A stretch of DNA of 64,000 nucleotides from Sphaerisporangium perillae (GTDB taxonomy: Bacteria; Actinomycetota; Actinomycetes; Streptosporangiales; Streptosporangiaceae). The notes under the pieces are model-generated. The model saw only the letters and a list, made by a program, of their open reading frames with translations, did no database searches and was not told where the DNA came from. Position 1 is the first letter of the stretch. Each line of letters starts with the position of its first letter. The stretch spans positions 1 to 64,000 of the forward strand of contig NZ_JALLPO010000044.1 of the NCBI RefSeq assembly GCF_023276435.1, in the 5' to 3' direction. The position numbers were made by a program, and so were the translations under genes. Shown here piece after piece: positions 1-11,196 of this stretch.

Positions 1-1
1 G

Positions 2-1885
2 CCCGAGGCCACCATCGCCACCCCGCGCCGCGTGCTCGGCACCGGGCAGGGCCCGCGGCGCGTCCCGCCACGGGGCCGTCCCGGGGAGGCCGCCGGCGGG
101 CCCGCGCGGCGCCCGGGGCCGCGCCTGTCTTGGACGCCGCGCCCGGCCGCCCCGCTGCGCCTGGGCAACCCCTCCCGCCGGATCAACGTCGGCCTGTTGG
201 GCATGGCCGTCGTGCTGTCGCTGTTCGCCGGGCGGCTGGTCCAGCTCCAGGGGCTCGACTCCAAGGTGTTCGAGGCCAAGGCCGCGACGCTGCGGGTCCA
301 CGAGGAGGCGCTGCCCGCCCGCCGGGGGTCCATCACCGACGTCAACGGCCACGAGCTGGCCATCACGGTCGAGGCGCGCCAGATCTCCGCCGATCCGACC
401 AAGGTGCCGCCGGCGAAGCGTGACCAGGTCGCCGCCTCCCTGGCCGCGCTGCTCAAGGTCGACAAGAACGAGATCGTCGCCAAGCTGGCGCAGACGAAGA
501 CGCAGTACACGCTGCTGGCGGGCAACGTGCCCATGGGCACCGCCACGAGCGTGCTCAAGCTCAAGATCGACGGAGTGGCGGCCACGCCGCACTACCAGCG
601 GCTCTACCCGGGCGGGAACCTCGCCGGCGGGCTGCTGGGCTTCGTCGGCGTCGAGGGCCACGGCCTGACGGGCTTCGAGCAGGTCTACGACAAGCTGCTC
701 GCCGGCAAGGACGGCAGCCAGACCATCGAGACCGGCGGCACCGGGCAGCGCATCCCCATGACGCGGAGCATCCGGCAGGAGCCGGTCGCGGGGCAGGGCA
801 TCCGGCTCACCATCGACCGCGACGTCCAGTGGGCCGCGCAGGAGGCGATCGCGCGGCAGGTCAAGGACACCGGCGCCCGCAGCGGCAGCGTGATCGTCAT
901 GGACGTCCGCACGGGCCAGGTGGTCGCCATGGCCAACGCCCCCGAGGTCGACCTCAACAACTGGCGCAAGGCCCCATCGGCCGACCTCGGCAACCGCGCG
1001 GTGTCGGAGGTCTTCGAGCCGGGGAGCACGAACAAGGTCATCACGGCCGCCGCGGCGCTGGAGGCCGGAGCGGTCAGGCCCGAGACGGTGTTCGAGGTCA
1101 AGGACAAGTACCAGTGCGCGGACCGGCTGCTCAGCGACGCCCACCCGCACGCCCCCGAGCACCTGACCTTCACCGGGATCATCGCCGAGTCCAGCAACGT
1201 GGGCACGATCATGGTCGCCGACAAGGTGGGCGACCAGCCGCTGTACAACATGCTGAAGGCCTTCGGCTTCGGCGCCAAGACCGGCGCGGGGTTCTACGGC
1301 GAGGAGGCCGGGCTGCTGCCCCGGCGGGAGTCGTGGTCGGGGAGCCAGCGCTGCACGATCGCCTTCGGCCAAGGGGTCTCGGTCACGGCCCTGCAGATGG
1401 CGAGCGTCTACCAGACCATCGCCAACGGAGGCGTGCGGATCACCCCGCAGATCGTCGCGGGCACGATCGACCAGCACCACAAGCTGATCCCCGCCAAGCC
1501 GGCCAAGCAGAGCCGGGTCATCACCGCCCGCACCGCCAAGGACATCACCGGGATGCTGGAGGCGGCGGTGAGCGCCGAGGGCAGCACCGGCTCGCTCGCG
1601 GCCATCAAGGGTTACCGGGTGGCGGGTAAAACCGGCACGGCAATGCGATACGACGAGAACTGCAGAGGGTATTGCGGATATACCGCTACGTTTGTGGGGT
1701 TCACTCCCGCCGACGCGCCTCGTCTGGTGGCGCTGGCAGTCCTCCAGGCCCCGGAGAACGGCCACTTCGGCGGGGAGATCGCCGCGCCCGTGTTCAAGGA
1801 TGTCATGACGTTCGCGTTGAAGAGCCGTAAGATCCCGCCGACCGGTACGACCGCTCCATCGGTGCGCATGAGCACCGACGGGTGA
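2..1885 (+). CDS. ftsI: Septal peptidoglycan transpeptidase FtsI (class B PBP), 5' end probably outside window
   Basis: Class B penicillin-binding protein that cross-links septal peptidoglycan as the partner of FtsW. The frame is open to the left edge and the first start codon inside the window (GTG at 32) has no ribosome binding site, so the true start is probably upstream. Numbering from that GTG: a basic, proline-rich cytoplasmic tail; one membrane anchor at about 51-70; a dimerisation domain; then the transpeptidase with STNK (Ser332), SSN (387-389) and KTG (533-535). No PASTA domains follow. It is first in the visible dcw cluster and ends just before murE. The identification is secure; only the N-terminus is uncertain. 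Confidence 0.95.
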   Translation, partial: PEATIATPRRVLGTGQGPRRVPPRGRPGEAAGGPARRPGPRLSWTPRPAAPLRLGNPSRRINVGLLGMAVVLSLFAGRLVQLQGLDSKVFEAKAATLRVHEEALPARRGSITDVNGHELAITVEARQISADPTKVPPAKRDQVAASLAALLKVDKNEIVAKLAQTKTQYTLLAGNVPMGTATSVLKLKIDGVAATPHYQRLYPGGNLAGGLLGFVGVEGHGLTGFEQVYDKLLAGKDGSQTIETGGTGQRIPMTRSIRQEPVAGQGIRLTIDRDVQWAAQEAIARQVKDTGARSGSVIVMDVRTGQVVAMANAPEVDLNNWRKAPSADLGNRAVSEVFEPGSTNKVITAAAALEAGAVRPETVFEVKDKYQCADRLLSDAHPHAPEHLTFTGIIAESSNVGTIMVADKVGDQPLYNMLKAFGFGAKTGAGFYGEEAGLLPRRESWSGSQRCTIAFGQGVSVTALQMASVYQTIANGGVRITPQIVAGTIDQHHKLIPAKPAKQSRVITARTAKDITGMLEAAVSAEGSTGSLAAIKGYRVAGKTGTAMRYDENCRGYCGYTATFVGFTPADAPRLVALAVLQAPENGHFGGEIAAPVFKDVMTFALKSRKIPPTGTTAPSVRMSTDG

Positions 1886-1908
1886 CGGGGGAAGGTACGC
1901 TCTCGCCC

Positions 1909-3441
1909 GTGCGTCCCCCGTCCATGCGTCCCACGGCCTGCCCGGTCCGCCCGCTCTCCGGCCTGGCGGCCATGCTCGGCGCGCCCTCGGGCGGCCCCCG
2001 CGCGCCGCTCGCCGCCGTGACCGGAGTCACCATCGACTCCCGCCAGATCAAGCAGGGCGACCTGTACGTCGCGCTGCCGGGCAACACCGCCCACGGCGCC
2101 GCGTTCGCCGCCGCCGCCGTCTCGGGCGGGGCCGTGGCGATCCTGACCGACCCCACGGGACGCGAGGCCGCGGTCGCGACCGGGGTGCCGGTCCTGGTGG
2201 TGCCCGACCCGCGCTCGGTGCTCGGCCAGGTCGCCGCCTGGGTGTACGGGCACCCCTCCACCGGCCTGCTGCTTCTCGGCGTTACCGGCACCAGCGGCAA
2301 GTCGACCACCACGTTCCTGCTGGAGGCCGGCCTGCGGGCGGCGGGCCACCGCACCGGGCTGGTCGGCGGCGTGGAGATCCACGTCGGTGACATGACCTTC
2401 CCGCCCACGCTGACCACCCCGGAGGCCACCGACCTGCAGGGGCTGCTGGCGCTCATGCGCGAGGACGGCGTCACCGCCGCCGCCATGGAGGTCTCCAGCC
2501 ACGCCCTGGCCCTCGGGCGGGTCGACGGGGTGTCCTACGACGTGGCGCTGTTCACGAACCTCTCCCAGGACCACCTGGACTTCCACAGCGATCTCGACGA
2601 GTACTTCCTGACCAAGGCCCGGCTGTTCACCCCCGAGATGTGCCGCGTGGGGGTCGTCAACCTCGACGACGGCCACGGCAGGGAGCTCGTGGGCATCGCC
2701 AAGGTGCCGGTCACGACGTTCTCGGCAGAAGGGGCCGCGGAGGCCGACTGGCGCGCCCAGGACGTGCGCCTGGGCTCCGACGGCAGCACCTTCAGGGTGA
2801 TCGGGCCCGGCGGCATCGAGGCGGACGTGTCGGTGGCCCTGCCGGGCCCGTTCAACGTCGCCAACACCCTCGGCGCGCTCGTCACCCTCGTGGAGGCCGG
2901 GGTGCCGCTGCAGGCGGCCGTGCACGGAGTGGGGACGGTCACCGGCGTCCCGGGCCGCATGGAGCGGGTGCCGGGCGCCCAGGGCTTCCAGGCCATCGTC
3001 GACTACTCCCACAAGCCGGGCGCGGTCGAGTCGGTGCTGCGGGCGCTGCGCGAGGTGACCTCGGGCAACCTGATCATCGTCCTCGGGTGCGGCGGCGACC
3101 GCGACCGCGGCAAGCGCCCGATGATGGGGGAGGCGGCGGCACGCCTGGCCGACGTCGCGATCCTCACCAGCGACAACCCCCGCTCGGAGGACCCCCTGCG
3201 CATCCTTCTGGCCATGCTCGAGGGCGCGCTGAAGGTGCCCTGGCGCGAGCGGGCGCACGTGGTCGTGGAGCCCGACCGGGCCGCGGCGATCGACCTCGCC
3301 GTCGGGCGGGCCGGATCCGGCGACGTGGTGGTCGTCGCGGGCAAGGGTCACGAGCAGGGTCAGTACGTGGACGGTGAGGTGCTGCCGTTCGACGACAGGC
3401 AGGTGGTCGCGGAGGCGATCCGCAGACGTGACCGCATGTGA
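1909..3441 (+). CDS. murE: UDP-MurNAc-L-Ala-D-Glu:meso-diaminopimelate ligase MurE
   Basis: Cytoplasmic Mur ligase that adds the third residue of the peptidoglycan stem peptide using ATP. The P-loop GTSGKSTT is near residue 130. The DNPRSEDP motif near residue 420 is the family signature for meso-diaminopimelate rather than lysine, which fits a DAP-type actinobacterial wall. The start is a choice: GTG at 1882 overlaps the ftsI stop, but GTG at 1909 lies 7 bases after TACGCT (1896-1901), which matches a -10 box of a leaderless transcript, so I prefer 1909 (510 residues). ATG at 1924 is also possible. About 100 bases separate it from murF. Confidence 0.93.
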   Translation: MRPPSMRPTACPVRPLSGLAAMLGAPSGGPRAPLAAVTGVTIDSRQIKQGDLYVALPGNTAHGAAFAAAAVSGGAVAILTDPTGREAAVATGVPVLVVPDPRSVLGQVAAWVYGHPSTGLLLLGVTGTSGKSTTTFLLEAGLRAAGHRTGLVGGVEIHVGDMTFPPTLTTPEATDLQGLLALMREDGVTAAAMEVSSHALALGRVDGVSYDVALFTNLSQDHLDFHSDLDEYFLTKARLFTPEMCRVGVVNLDDGHGRELVGIAKVPVTTFSAEGAAEADWRAQDVRLGSDGSTFRVIGPGGIEADVSVALPGPFNVANTLGALVTLVEAGVPLQAAVHGVGTVTGVPGRMERVPGAQGFQAIVDYSHKPGAVESVLRALREVTSGNLIIVLGCGGDRDRGKRPMMGEAAARLADVAILTSDNPRSEDPLRILLAMLEGALKVPWRERAHVVVEPDRAAAIDLAVGRAGSGDVVVVAGKGHEQGQYVDGEVLPFDDRQVVAEAIRRRDRM

Positions 3442-3547
3442 CGGGTGGCGTTGTGCGAGGCTGATGCGATGCCGGGCCGGGTGCCCCCGTGCGAGGCGCC
3501 GGCCCCCCCGACACGCACGGACAGCTTTTGGAGAGTAGGGAAAACTG

Positions 3548-4921
3548 ATGATCCCGTTGCCGCTGGCAAGGATCGCCGAGATCACCTCGGGTGCCCTCGC
3601 GGGCATGGCCGATCCCCGCGCCGTGGTCCGCGGGCCCGTCCTGATCGACTCGCGCGCCGCCGAGCCGGGTTCGCTGTTCGTGGCGATCAGGGGAGCGCGG
3701 GCCGACGGGCACGACTTCGCCGCGCAGGCCTGCCAGGCCGGCGCGGTCGCCGTGCTGGCGAGCAGGCCCGTCGAGGCGCCGTGCGTGATCGTGGGCGACG
3801 TCGTCGCCGCGCTGGCACGGCTCGCCACCGCCACGGCCGCCGAGCTGCCGGGCACCACCGTCGTCGGGGTCACCGGGTCGGCGGGGAAGACCACGACCAA
3901 GGACCTCCTCGCCGGGCTCACCACCCGCATCGGCGCCACCATCGCGCCGGCCGGCAGCTACAACAACGAGATCGGCCACCCCCTGACCGTGCTGCGGGCC
4001 GATCACGACACCCGCTTCCTGGTGCTGGAGCTCAGCGCCCGTGAGGAGGGCCACATCGCCTACCTCACCGGCATCGCCCGGCCGAAGATCGGCGTCGTGC
4101 TCAACGTCGGCACCGCCCACCTCGGCGTGTTCGGCGGGCGCGAGCAGATCGCCAAGGCCAAGGGAGAGCTGGTCGAGGCGCTGCCCGCCGACGGAGTCGC
4201 CGTGCTCAACGCCGACGACCCCTTCGTCCGGGCCATGGCCGACCGCACCCAGGCCCGCGTCAGCTGGTACGGGCGCTCCGCCGAGGCGGGCGTGCGCGCC
4301 GAGGAGGAGACCCTGGACGAGCGGGGCAGGGCGGCCTTCACCCTGCGCACGCCCTCGGGCTCCGCGCCGGTGCGGCTGCGCCTGTACGGCGCGCACGCCG
4401 TCGAGAACGCCCTCGCCGCCGCCGCCGCGGCCTACGAGCTCGGCCTGCCGGTGGCGACCATCGCCGAGGAGCTGTCGCGGGCCGAGCCGCGCAGTCGCTG
4501 GCGCATGGAGGTCAAGGACCGCCCCGACGGCGTCACCGTGATCAACGACGCGTACAACGCCAACCCCGACTCCATGCGCGCGGCGTTCCAGACGCTCGGC
4601 GTGCTCGGCAAGGACCGGCGCAAGTACGCCGTGATCGCCTCGATGCGCGAGCTCGGCGAAGAGAGCGACGCGCTCAACGAGGACGTCGGCCGGCTCGCCG
4701 CCCAGGCGGGCCTGTCAGGGCTCTGGGTCGTCGGCGACGACGCCTGGCCGGTCCTCGCGGGCGCCAAGGGCGCCCCGGCCGTCCACGCGCCCGACGCGGC
4801 GACCGCCGCCGCCGAGCTGTCCGCCCGGCTCGCCCCCGGCGACGTGGTGCTCGTCAAGGGCCCGCGCGCCGCCGGTCTAGAACGGGTGGCCGAGGCCCTC
4901 GCCGGTGGTGACGCCCGATGA
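3548..4921 (+). CDS. murF: UDP-MurNAc-tripeptide:D-Ala-D-Ala ligase MurF
   Basis: Cytoplasmic Mur ligase that attaches D-Ala-D-Ala to complete the muramyl pentapeptide. At 457 residues it has the normal length. It has the P-loop [10 protein letters not shown] near residue 113 and the conserved [11 protein letters not shown] segment near residue 333. A purine-rich stretch (GGAGAGTAGGGA) precedes ATG 3548. The final codons overlap the mraY start (ATGA at 4918-4921), pointing to translational coupling. The 106-base gap before it, after murE, contains no recognisable gene. Confidence 0.95.
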   Translation: MIPLPLARIAEITSGALAGMADPRAVVRGPVLIDSRAAEPGSLFVAIRGARADGHDFAAQACQAGAVAVLASRPVEAPCVIVGDVVAALARLATATAAELPGTTVVGVTGSAGKTTTKDLLAGLTTRIGATIAPAGSYNNEIGHPLTVLRADHDTRFLVLELSAREEGHIAYLTGIARPKIGVVLNVGTAHLGVFGGREQIAKAKGELVEALPADGVAVLNADDPFVRAMADRTQARVSWYGRSAEAGVRAEEETLDERGRAAFTLRTPSGSAPVRLRLYGAHAVENALAAAAAAYELGLPVATIAEELSRAEPRSRWRMEVKDRPDGVTVINDAYNANPDSMRAAFQTLGVLGKDRRKYAVIASMRELGEESDALNEDVGRLAAQAGLSGLWVVGDDAWPVLAGAKGAPAVHAPDAATAAAELSARLAPGDVVLVKGPRAAGLERVAEALAGGDAR

Positions 4922-5976
4922 GGGACATCCTCGTCGCCGCCGGGGTGGCGCTGCTGCTGTCGATGCTCGGCACCCCCCTCGCGATCAGGCTCTTCAGCCG
5001 CAGGGGGTATGGCCAGAACATCCGCGAGGAGGGGCCCTCAGGGCACCAGGAGAAGCGCGGCACGCCCACCATGGGCGGCACGGTGCTGGTCATCGCCTCG
5101 CTCATCGGCTTCGCCTGCTCCCACCTGGCCACCTGGTCGCCGCCGACGGCCTCGGCCGTGCTGGTGCTGTTCCTGATGACCGGCCTCGGCACGGTGGGCT
5201 TCCTCGACGACTTCATCAAGATCTACAAGCAGCGGAGCCTCGGCCTGCGCAGCGGCGCCAAGGCGCTCGGGCAGCTCATCGTCGGCGCGGTCTTCGCGGT
5301 GCTCGTGGTCCAGTTCAAGAACGCCTACTCGATCACGCCCGCCGAGACGCGCCTTTCGTTCCTGCGCGACTTCGGGCCCTCCGTCGGCATCGTGGTCTTC
5401 ACGATCTGGGTCCTCATCATGATCGTGGGCTTCTCGAACGCCGTGAACCTCACCGACGGCCTCGACGGCCTGGCCAGCGGCGCCACCGGCGTCGTCCTCG
5501 CGGCGTACGTGCTCATCGGCAACTGGCAGCTCCGCAACAGCTGCCTGAACCAGCTCGGCCCCAACTGTTACTGGGTCCGCGACCCGCTCGACCTGGCGGT
5601 GGTCGCCGCGGCCGTCCTCGGCGCGCTCGTCGGCTTCCTGTGGTGGAACGCCCCGCCCGCGAAGATCTTCATGGGCGACACCGGCTCGCTGGCGCTCGGC
5701 GGGGTGCTCGCCGGCCTCGCCATCACCACCCGCACCCAGTTCCTGCTGTTCATCCTGGCCGGCCTGTGCGTCGTCATCACCGCCTCGGTGATCATCCAGG
5801 TCGGGTTCTTCAAGATGACCGGCAGACGGGTGTTCCGCATGGCACCCCTCCAGCACCACTTCGAGTTGAAGGGCTGGGCCGAGACGACGATCGTGGTGCG
5901 CTTCTGGCTGATCGCCGCCCTGTGCGCCGCCGCCGGCCTCGGCCTGTTCTACGTCGAGTGGATGCCCAAGCCATGA
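4918..5976 (+). CDS. mraY: Phospho-N-acetylmuramoyl-pentapeptide transferase MraY
   Basis: Polytopic membrane enzyme that transfers phospho-MurNAc-pentapeptide to undecaprenyl phosphate to form lipid I. At 352 residues with about ten hydrophobic segments it matches the family. Visible signatures are the cytoplasmic FLDDFIK segment, [23 protein letters not shown] with the catalytic aspartate region, and the [11 protein letters not shown] motif near the C-terminus. It starts by ATGA overlap with murF and ends by ATGA overlap with murD, so the three genes are probably translated together. Confidence 0.96.
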   Translation: MRDILVAAGVALLLSMLGTPLAIRLFSRRGYGQNIREEGPSGHQEKRGTPTMGGTVLVIASLIGFACSHLATWSPPTASAVLVLFLMTGLGTVGFLDDFIKIYKQRSLGLRSGAKALGQLIVGAVFAVLVVQFKNAYSITPAETRLSFLRDFGPSVGIVVFTIWVLIMIVGFSNAVNLTDGLDGLASGATGVVLAAYVLIGNWQLRNSCLNQLGPNCYWVRDPLDLAVVAAAVLGALVGFLWWNAPPAKIFMGDTGSLALGGVLAGLAITTRTQFLLFILAGLCVVITASVIIQVGFFKMTGRRVFRMAPLQHHFELKGWAETTIVVRFWLIAALCAAAGLGLFYVEWMPKP

Positions 5977-7370
5977 TCCCGTCCACAATCTGCGTGGCGG
6001 GTCTCGGGGTCTCAGGGAGGGCGGCCGCGCGCAGTCTCCTGCGGGACGGCCATCACGTCGTGGTGGTCGAGGCCCGGGACGGCGATCGGCAGCGGGCCGC
6101 GGCGGCCGAGCTGGCCGGCCTCGGGGCCGAGGTCCGGTTCGGCGCCGAGCTGCCCTCCGAGGCGTCCCTCGTGGTCACCTCGCCCGGCTGGCGGCCCGAC
6201 CAGCCCCTGCTCGTGGCGGCCGCGGCCAAGGGCGTCGAGGTGATCGGCGAGGTCGAGCTGGCCTGGCGGCGGCGGCCCGAGGGGGCCGCGCCCTGGCTGG
6301 CGCTGACCGGCACCAACGGCAAGACCACGGCCGTGCGCATGCTCACCGCCATGCTGCGGGCCGCCGGCCACGACGCCGTCGCGGTCGGCAACGTCGGCAC
6401 GCCGATCGTGGAGGCCGTCGAGCAGCCCTACGACGTGCTGGCGGTGGAGCTGTCGAGCTTCCAGCTCCACTGGTCCTCTAGCCTGGCCCCAAGGGCCGCC
6501 GCGGTCCTGAACGTCGCCGACGACCACCTCGACTGGCACGGCTCCATGGAGGAGTACGCCCGCGTCAAGGGGCGCATCTACCAGCGGGCCGGGACGATCG
6601 TCTGCAACGCCGACGATCCCTGGTCCACCCGCCTGGCCGCGCCGTACGCGGGACAGGGGAGCGGGGCCGCGCCCGTGACGGGGTTCACGCTGCGGGTGCC
6701 CGCGCGGGGGCAGGTCGGCGTCGTGGAGGACCTGCTCGTCGACCGCGCCTTCGTCGCCGACCCCGACGGGGGCGCCGAGGAGCTCGCCACCCTGGCCGAT
6801 GTCCGCCCGTTCGCGCCGCACAACGTGGCCAACGCGCTCGCCGCGGCGGCGCTCGCCCGCGCGTACGGCGTGCCCGCCGCCGCCGTGCGCCAGGGCCTGC
6901 TCGACTACGTACCGGACCCCCACCGCATCGCGCACGTCGCGCGGGTGGAGAAGGTCGACTACGTGGACGACTCCAAGGCGACCAACCCGCACGCCGCCTC
7001 GGCGTCCCTGGCCGCCTACCCGTCCATCGTGTGGGTCGCCGGCGGCCTGCTGAAGGGCGCGGAGGTCGACGACCTCGTCCGGCGGGCGGCGGCCCGGCTG
7101 CGCGGCGCCGTGCTCCTCGGGGCCGATCGGGCACGAATTCGCGAGGCTCTGGCGCGACACGCGTCGAATGTTCCGGTCGTGGAGGTCGAGGGGCAAGACA
7201 CTGGGGTCATGGACCGTGTCGTCACCGAAGCCGCCCGGCTCGCCTCCCCCGGAGACACCGTGCTGCTCGCCCCCGCGGGCGCCTCGCTTGACATGTTCGC
7301 CGATTACGGTGCCCGTGGGGAGGCGTTCGCGCGAGCCGTCCACCGCCTGGCGTCCGGGTCGCCGCGATGA
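5973..7370 (+). CDS. murD: UDP-N-acetylmuramoylalanine:D-glutamate ligase MurD
   Basis: Cytoplasmic Mur ligase that adds D-glutamate to UDP-MurNAc-L-alanine. The 465-residue protein opens with a Rossmann-like [13 protein letters not shown] segment. It carries the P-loop GTNGKTT near residue 113, [12 protein letters not shown] in the central domain and [11 protein letters not shown] near residue 332. The frame extends upstream through mraY, but ATG 5973, which overlaps the mraY stop, gives the canonical N-terminus. It ends at 7370, 13 bases before ftsW. Confidence 0.95.
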   Translation: MIPSTICVAGLGVSGRAAARSLLRDGHHVVVVEARDGDRQRAAAAELAGLGAEVRFGAELPSEASLVVTSPGWRPDQPLLVAAAAKGVEVIGEVELAWRRRPEGAAPWLALTGTNGKTTAVRMLTAMLRAAGHDAVAVGNVGTPIVEAVEQPYDVLAVELSSFQLHWSSSLAPRAAAVLNVADDHLDWHGSMEEYARVKGRIYQRAGTIVCNADDPWSTRLAAPYAGQGSGAAPVTGFTLRVPARGQVGVVEDLLVDRAFVADPDGGAEELATLADVRPFAPHNVANALAAAALARAYGVPAAAVRQGLLDYVPDPHRIAHVARVEKVDYVDDSKATNPHAASASLAAYPSIVWVAGGLLKGAEVDDLVRRAAARLRGAVLLGADRARIREALARHASNVPVVEVEGQDTGVMDRVVTEAARLASPGDTVLLAPAGASLDMFADYGARGEAFARAVHRLASGSPR

Positions 7371-7383
7371 GCGAGGGCCCCCG

Positions 7384-8688
7384 ATGAGCGACACGGCGAT
7401 CGCCGCGGGCGGCGCGGAGGTCAAAGGATGGTGGCGCGAGCGGCTCACGGCGCTCGGCAAGCTGCTCGACCGGCCGCTGACGTCCTACTACCTGGTGCTC
7501 GGCTGCAGCGCCCTGCTGCTCGCCCTCGGCCTGATGATGGTCCTGTCCGCCTCCAGCATCATGGCGTTGCAGCTCAAGGGCGACCCGTTCTACTGGTTCC
7601 TCAAACAGTCGATCTCGGTCGCCATCGGCCTGCCGCTGATGTGGCTCTGCTCGCGGCTGCCGCCGAGGTTCTTCCGCCTCGCGGGCTACCCGCTGATGGC
7701 CATCGCGATCATCGGCCTGATCATGGTCATCTTCATCGGCGAGACCGAGCAGGGCGCCCAGCGGTGGATCTACATCGGCAGCCTGACCATCCAGCCCTCC
7801 GAGCCCGCGAAGCTCGGCCTGGTGCTGTGGGGGGCCGACCTGCTCGCGCGCAAGGCCAAGGGCGGCCTGATCGAGTGGCGGCATCTGCTGATCCCGCTCA
7901 TGCCGGGCACCGCGATCCTCGCCCTTCTCGTCATGATCGGGCGCGACCTCGGCACCACGCTCGTCCTCATGCTGATCTTCCTGGCGTTGCTGTGGGTCGT
8001 CGGCGCGCCGCTGCGGCTGTTCGGCGGCATCCTCGCCGTCGCCACCCTGGCCACCACGATCATGATCAGCGTGGAAGGCTACCGCTCCGCCCGCATCCAG
8101 GGCTGGCTGGACGTCTGGGGCAACGTCCGGGGGACCGGCTACCAGGCCGCCATGGGCCAGATCGCGATGGGGTCGGGAGGCTGGTTCGGGCTCGGCCTCG
8201 GCAACGGCAGGCAGAAATGGGGCCGGGTGCCGCACGCCGAGAGCGACTTCATCTTCTCGATCATCGGCGAGGAGCTCGGCCTGATGGGCACCCTGGTGGT
8301 GGTCGCCCTGTTCGGCCTGCTCGGGTACGCCGGGCTGCGCGTGGCCTCCCGGGTGAAGGACCCGTTCATCCGGCTGACGGCCTCCGCGGCCGTCGCCTGG
8401 ATCGCAGGTCAGGCGATCGTCAACATCGGCGCGGTGATCGGCGCGCTGCCGATCACCGGCATCCCGCTGCCCCTGGTGTCGTACGGGGGTTCGGCGCTGT
8501 TGCCCACGCTGGCGGCGCTCGGCATGCTGCTGTCGTTCGCCAAACTGGAGCCCGGCGCGGCCGACGCGCTGGCGGCGCGTGGACCCGGACCCGTGGCGAG
8601 GGCTCTAAGCTGGCTTGGCCTGGGTCGCCCGCCGGCGGGCATCCGCCGGCCGAAGCGGGCCAGGCCGACATCGAGGCACGTGGAGTGA
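7384..8688 (+). CDS. ftsW: SEDS peptidoglycan glycosyltransferase FtsW
   Basis: Division-specific SEDS-family glycosyltransferase that polymerises lipid II at the septum with FtsI. The protein has 434 residues, about ten membrane segments and a soluble basic tail. Signatures include [19 protein letters not shown] and the C-terminal loop [14 protein letters not shown] typical of FtsW/RodA/SpoVE. The frame is open from 7168, but ATG 7384, just after murD, gives the normal N-terminal soluble segment before the first membrane helix (about residue 35). It lies in the conserved murD-ftsW-murG order. Confidence 0.95.
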   Translation: MSDTAIAAGGAEVKGWWRERLTALGKLLDRPLTSYYLVLGCSALLLALGLMMVLSASSIMALQLKGDPFYWFLKQSISVAIGLPLMWLCSRLPPRFFRLAGYPLMAIAIIGLIMVIFIGETEQGAQRWIYIGSLTIQPSEPAKLGLVLWGADLLARKAKGGLIEWRHLLIPLMPGTAILALLVMIGRDLGTTLVLMLIFLALLWVVGAPLRLFGGILAVATLATTIMISVEGYRSARIQGWLDVWGNVRGTGYQAAMGQIAMGSGGWFGLGLGNGRQKWGRVPHAESDFIFSIIGEELGLMGTLVVVALFGLLGYAGLRVASRVKDPFIRLTASAAVAWIAGQAIVNIGAVIGALPITGIPLPLVSYGGSALLPTLAALGMLLSFAKLEPGAADALAARGPGPVARALSWLGLGRPPAGIRRPKRARPTSRHVE

Positions 8689-8698
8689 AAGGACCGAC

Positions 8699-9790
8699 AT
8701 GAGGGTGGTCCTCGCGGGCGGCGGTACGGCCGGCCACATCGAACCCGCCCTGGCGCTGGCCGACGCGCTGCGCAGGCTGGACCCGGGCATCGGGATCACC
8801 TGCCTCGGCACCGAGCGCGGGCTGGAGACCAGGCTGGTTCCCGCGCGAGGGTATGAGCTGGCGCTGGTGCCCGCGGTCCCGCTGCCGCGCGCCATCACGC
8901 CGCAGCTGCTCACCGTCCCCGGCCGGCTGGCCGGGGCGATCAACGCCGCCGCGGGCATCATGGACCGCGTCCGGGCCGACGTGCTGGTCGGCTTCGGCGG
9001 CTACGTCGCCACCCCGGCCTACCTGGCCGCGCGGCGGCGCGGGGTGCCGATCGCGGTGCACGAGGCCAACCCGCGTCCCGGCCTCGCCAACCGGCTCGGC
9101 TCCCGGCTCACCGACCACGTCTACACCGGCCACCCCGACGCCGCGCTGCCGCACGCCGAGTACGTCGGCATCCCGCTGCGCAGCGAGATCGTCTCGCTCG
9201 ACCGGCTGTCGACGGGCGACAAGGCCAGGTCCTACTTCGGCCTGGAGAACGACCGGCCGACGCTGCTGGTCTTCGGCGGCTCGCAGGGGGCGCGCGCGCT
9301 CAACGAGGCGGCTCTGGCCTCGGCGCCGGTGCTGCGCCACGCGGGAGTCCAGGTGCTCCACGTGATCGGCCCCAAGAACACCGTCAGCCAGGAGCCGCCG
9401 CCCGGCGACCCGCAGTACGTCGTGCTGCCCTACGTCGACCGCATGGACCTCGCCTACGCCGCCGCCGACTTCGTGCTGTGCCGCAGCGGGGCGATGACCT
9501 GCGCGGAGCTGACCGCCGTTGGGCTCCCGGCGGCCTACGTCCCGCTTCCGCACGGCAACGGCGAGCAGAAGCTCAACGCCGCGCCGATCGTCGAGGCCGG
9601 GGGAGGGATCATGGTGGACAACGCCGACCTGACCGCCGACTGGATCATCCAGCACGTGCTGCCCATCCTGCGCGACCCGGAGCGGGTGGTGCAGATGTCC
9701 GACGCCGCCTCCCGCATGGGCCGCAAGGACGCCGACATGGTGCTGGCGCGCAAGGTGATGCAGATCGCGTCCACTGGAGGCCGCCGATGA
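8699..9790 (+). CDS. murG: Lipid II synthase MurG (GlcNAc transferase)
   Basis: Membrane-associated GT-B glycosyltransferase that adds GlcNAc to lipid I to make lipid II. The 363-residue protein begins with the glycine-rich [15 protein letters not shown] loop. It carries [13 protein letters not shown] in the acceptor domain, and GGSQGA and [11 protein letters not shown] in the UDP-GlcNAc-binding C-terminal domain. ATG 8699 is preceded by AAAGGA at good spacing. The frame open upstream (from 8615) is overlap with the ftsW tail and was discarded. The stop overlaps the murC start (ATGA). Confidence 0.95.
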   Translation: MRVVLAGGGTAGHIEPALALADALRRLDPGIGITCLGTERGLETRLVPARGYELALVPAVPLPRAITPQLLTVPGRLAGAINAAAGIMDRVRADVLVGFGGYVATPAYLAARRRGVPIAVHEANPRPGLANRLGSRLTDHVYTGHPDAALPHAEYVGIPLRSEIVSLDRLSTGDKARSYFGLENDRPTLLVFGGSQGARALNEAALASAPVLRHAGVQVLHVIGPKNTVSQEPPPGDPQYVVLPYVDRMDLAYAAADFVLCRSGAMTCAELTAVGLPAAYVPLPHGNGEQKLNAAPIVEAGGGIMVDNADLTADWIIQHVLPILRDPERVVQMSDAASRMGRKDADMVLARKVMQIASTGGRR

Positions 9791-11196
9791 GCCTGGTGAA
9801 GCTGATCGACCCGGTGGCCGCCGGAGACCTCGGCCGCGTCCACTTCATCGGCATCGGCGGGTCCGGCATGTCCGGCATCGCGCGCATCCTGCTCAAGCGG
9901 GGGGTGGGGGTCTCCGGCAGCGACGCCCGCAGCTCCCAGATGGTCACCGAGCTTCGCGAGCTGGGCGCCACGGTGCACGTCGGCCACGCCGCCTCGCACA
10001 TCAGGAACGTCGACACCGTCGTGGTCTCCACCGCGATCCGCGACTCCAACCCCGAGCTCGGGGAGGCGCTGCGCCAGGGGCTGCGCGTCATCCCCCGGGC
10101 GGCGGCGCTGGCCGCGGTCATGGTGGGGCGCACCGGCATCGCGGTCGCCGGCACCCACGGCAAGACCACCACGACCTCCATGCTCACCGTCGCCCTGCAG
10201 AAGTGCGGGCGCGACCCGTCCTACTGCGTGGGCGGCCAGCTCGTCACGACCGGCCTCGGCGCCGACGAGGGCGCGGGCGACGTGTTCGTGGCCGAAGCCG
10301 ACGAGAGCGACGGCTCCTTCCTCATGCTCGCCCCCGGCGTGGCCGTGGTGACCAACGTGGAGGCCGACCACCTGGACAACTACGGCGACCCGCAGGCGGT
10401 GCACGACAGCTTCGCCCGCTTCGTCGAGCGCATCGGCTCGGTCCTCGTGGTCTGCGCCGACGACCCGGGCGCCGCCGCCCTCGTCCCCCTGGCCCGGGCA
10501 AGGGGCCTGCGGGTGCGCACGTACGGCGAGGCCGAGGGCGCGGACTTCCGCGTGACCGGCATCGCGCCCGACGGGTTCGGCGTCGCGTTCACCGTGGAGG
10601 GCAGGGGCGAGGTGCGGCTGGTCGTGCCCGGCAGGCACAACGCGCTGAACGCCACCGCCGCCCTCGCGGTCGCCGAGGAGCTCGGCGTGCCGTTCGACGA
10701 GTTCCGCGACGGGCTGGCGGCCTTCACCGGGGCCAAGCGCCGGTTCGAGGCCAAGGGCGAGGCCGCCGGGGTCGCCGTCTTCGACAGCTACGCCCACCAC
10801 CCCACCGAGCTGGCCGCCGACCTGCGCGCCGCGCGTGACGTGGTGGCGTCGTTCTCCGGGCCCTCCGGCCGCGTGATCGCGGTCTTCCAGCCGCACCTGT
10901 ACTCCCGCACCCGCTTCTTCGCCGACGAGTTCGGCGCCGCGCTCGGGCTCGCCGACGAGGCCATCGTGCTCGACGTCTACGGCGCGCGCGAGGACCCCGA
11001 GCCCGGCGTCTCCGGCGCGCTCGTGGCGGGCAAGGTGCCGCTGCCGGCCGCGCAGGTCGCCTACGTGCCCGACCGCGGCTCGGTCCCGGCGCTGGTGGCC
11101 GAGCGGGCGCGCGCCGGTGACATCGTGCTCACCATGGGGGCCGGAGACGTGACAGAGCTCGGCCCGCACATCGTCGCCGAGCTCGCCTCGCGGTGA
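9787..11196 (+). CDS. murC: UDP-N-acetylmuramate:L-alanine ligase MurC
   Basis: Cytoplasmic Mur ligase that commits UDP-MurNAc to peptide addition by attaching L-alanine. The 469-residue protein has the N-terminal [13 protein letters not shown] nucleotide loop, P-loop [10 protein letters not shown] near residue 121, EADESDGSF near residue 170 and DSYAHHPTE near residue 333. ATG 9787 overlaps the murG stop. The 3' end overlaps the ftsQ GTG start, continuing the chain of coupled genes. Confidence 0.96.
   Translation: MSLVKLIDPVAAGDLGRVHFIGIGGSGMSGIARILLKRGVGVSGSDARSSQMVTELRELGATVHVGHAASHIRNVDTVVVSTAIRDSNPELGEALRQGLRVIPRAAALAAVMVGRTGIAVAGTHGKTTTTSMLTVALQKCGRDPSYCVGGQLVTTGLGADEGAGDVFVAEADESDGSFLMLAPGVAVVTNVEADHLDNYGDPQAVHDSFARFVERIGSVLVVCADDPGAAALVPLARARGLRVRTYGEAEGADFRVTGIAPDGFGVAFTVEGRGEVRLVVPGRHNALNATAALAVAEELGVPFDEFRDGLAAFTGAKRRFEAKGEAAGVAVFDSYAHHPTELAADLRAARDVVASFSGPSGRVIAVFQPHLYSRTRFFADEFGAALGLADEAIVLDVYGAREDPEPGVSGALVAGKVPLPAAQVAYVPDRGSVPALVAERARAGDIVLTMGAGDVTELGPHIVAELASR

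Noticed and set aside
1612-3942. 776-residue - strand frame across murE and murF
   Set aside because: No domains, His/Arg/Gly-rich, wholly opposite two verified Mur ligases.
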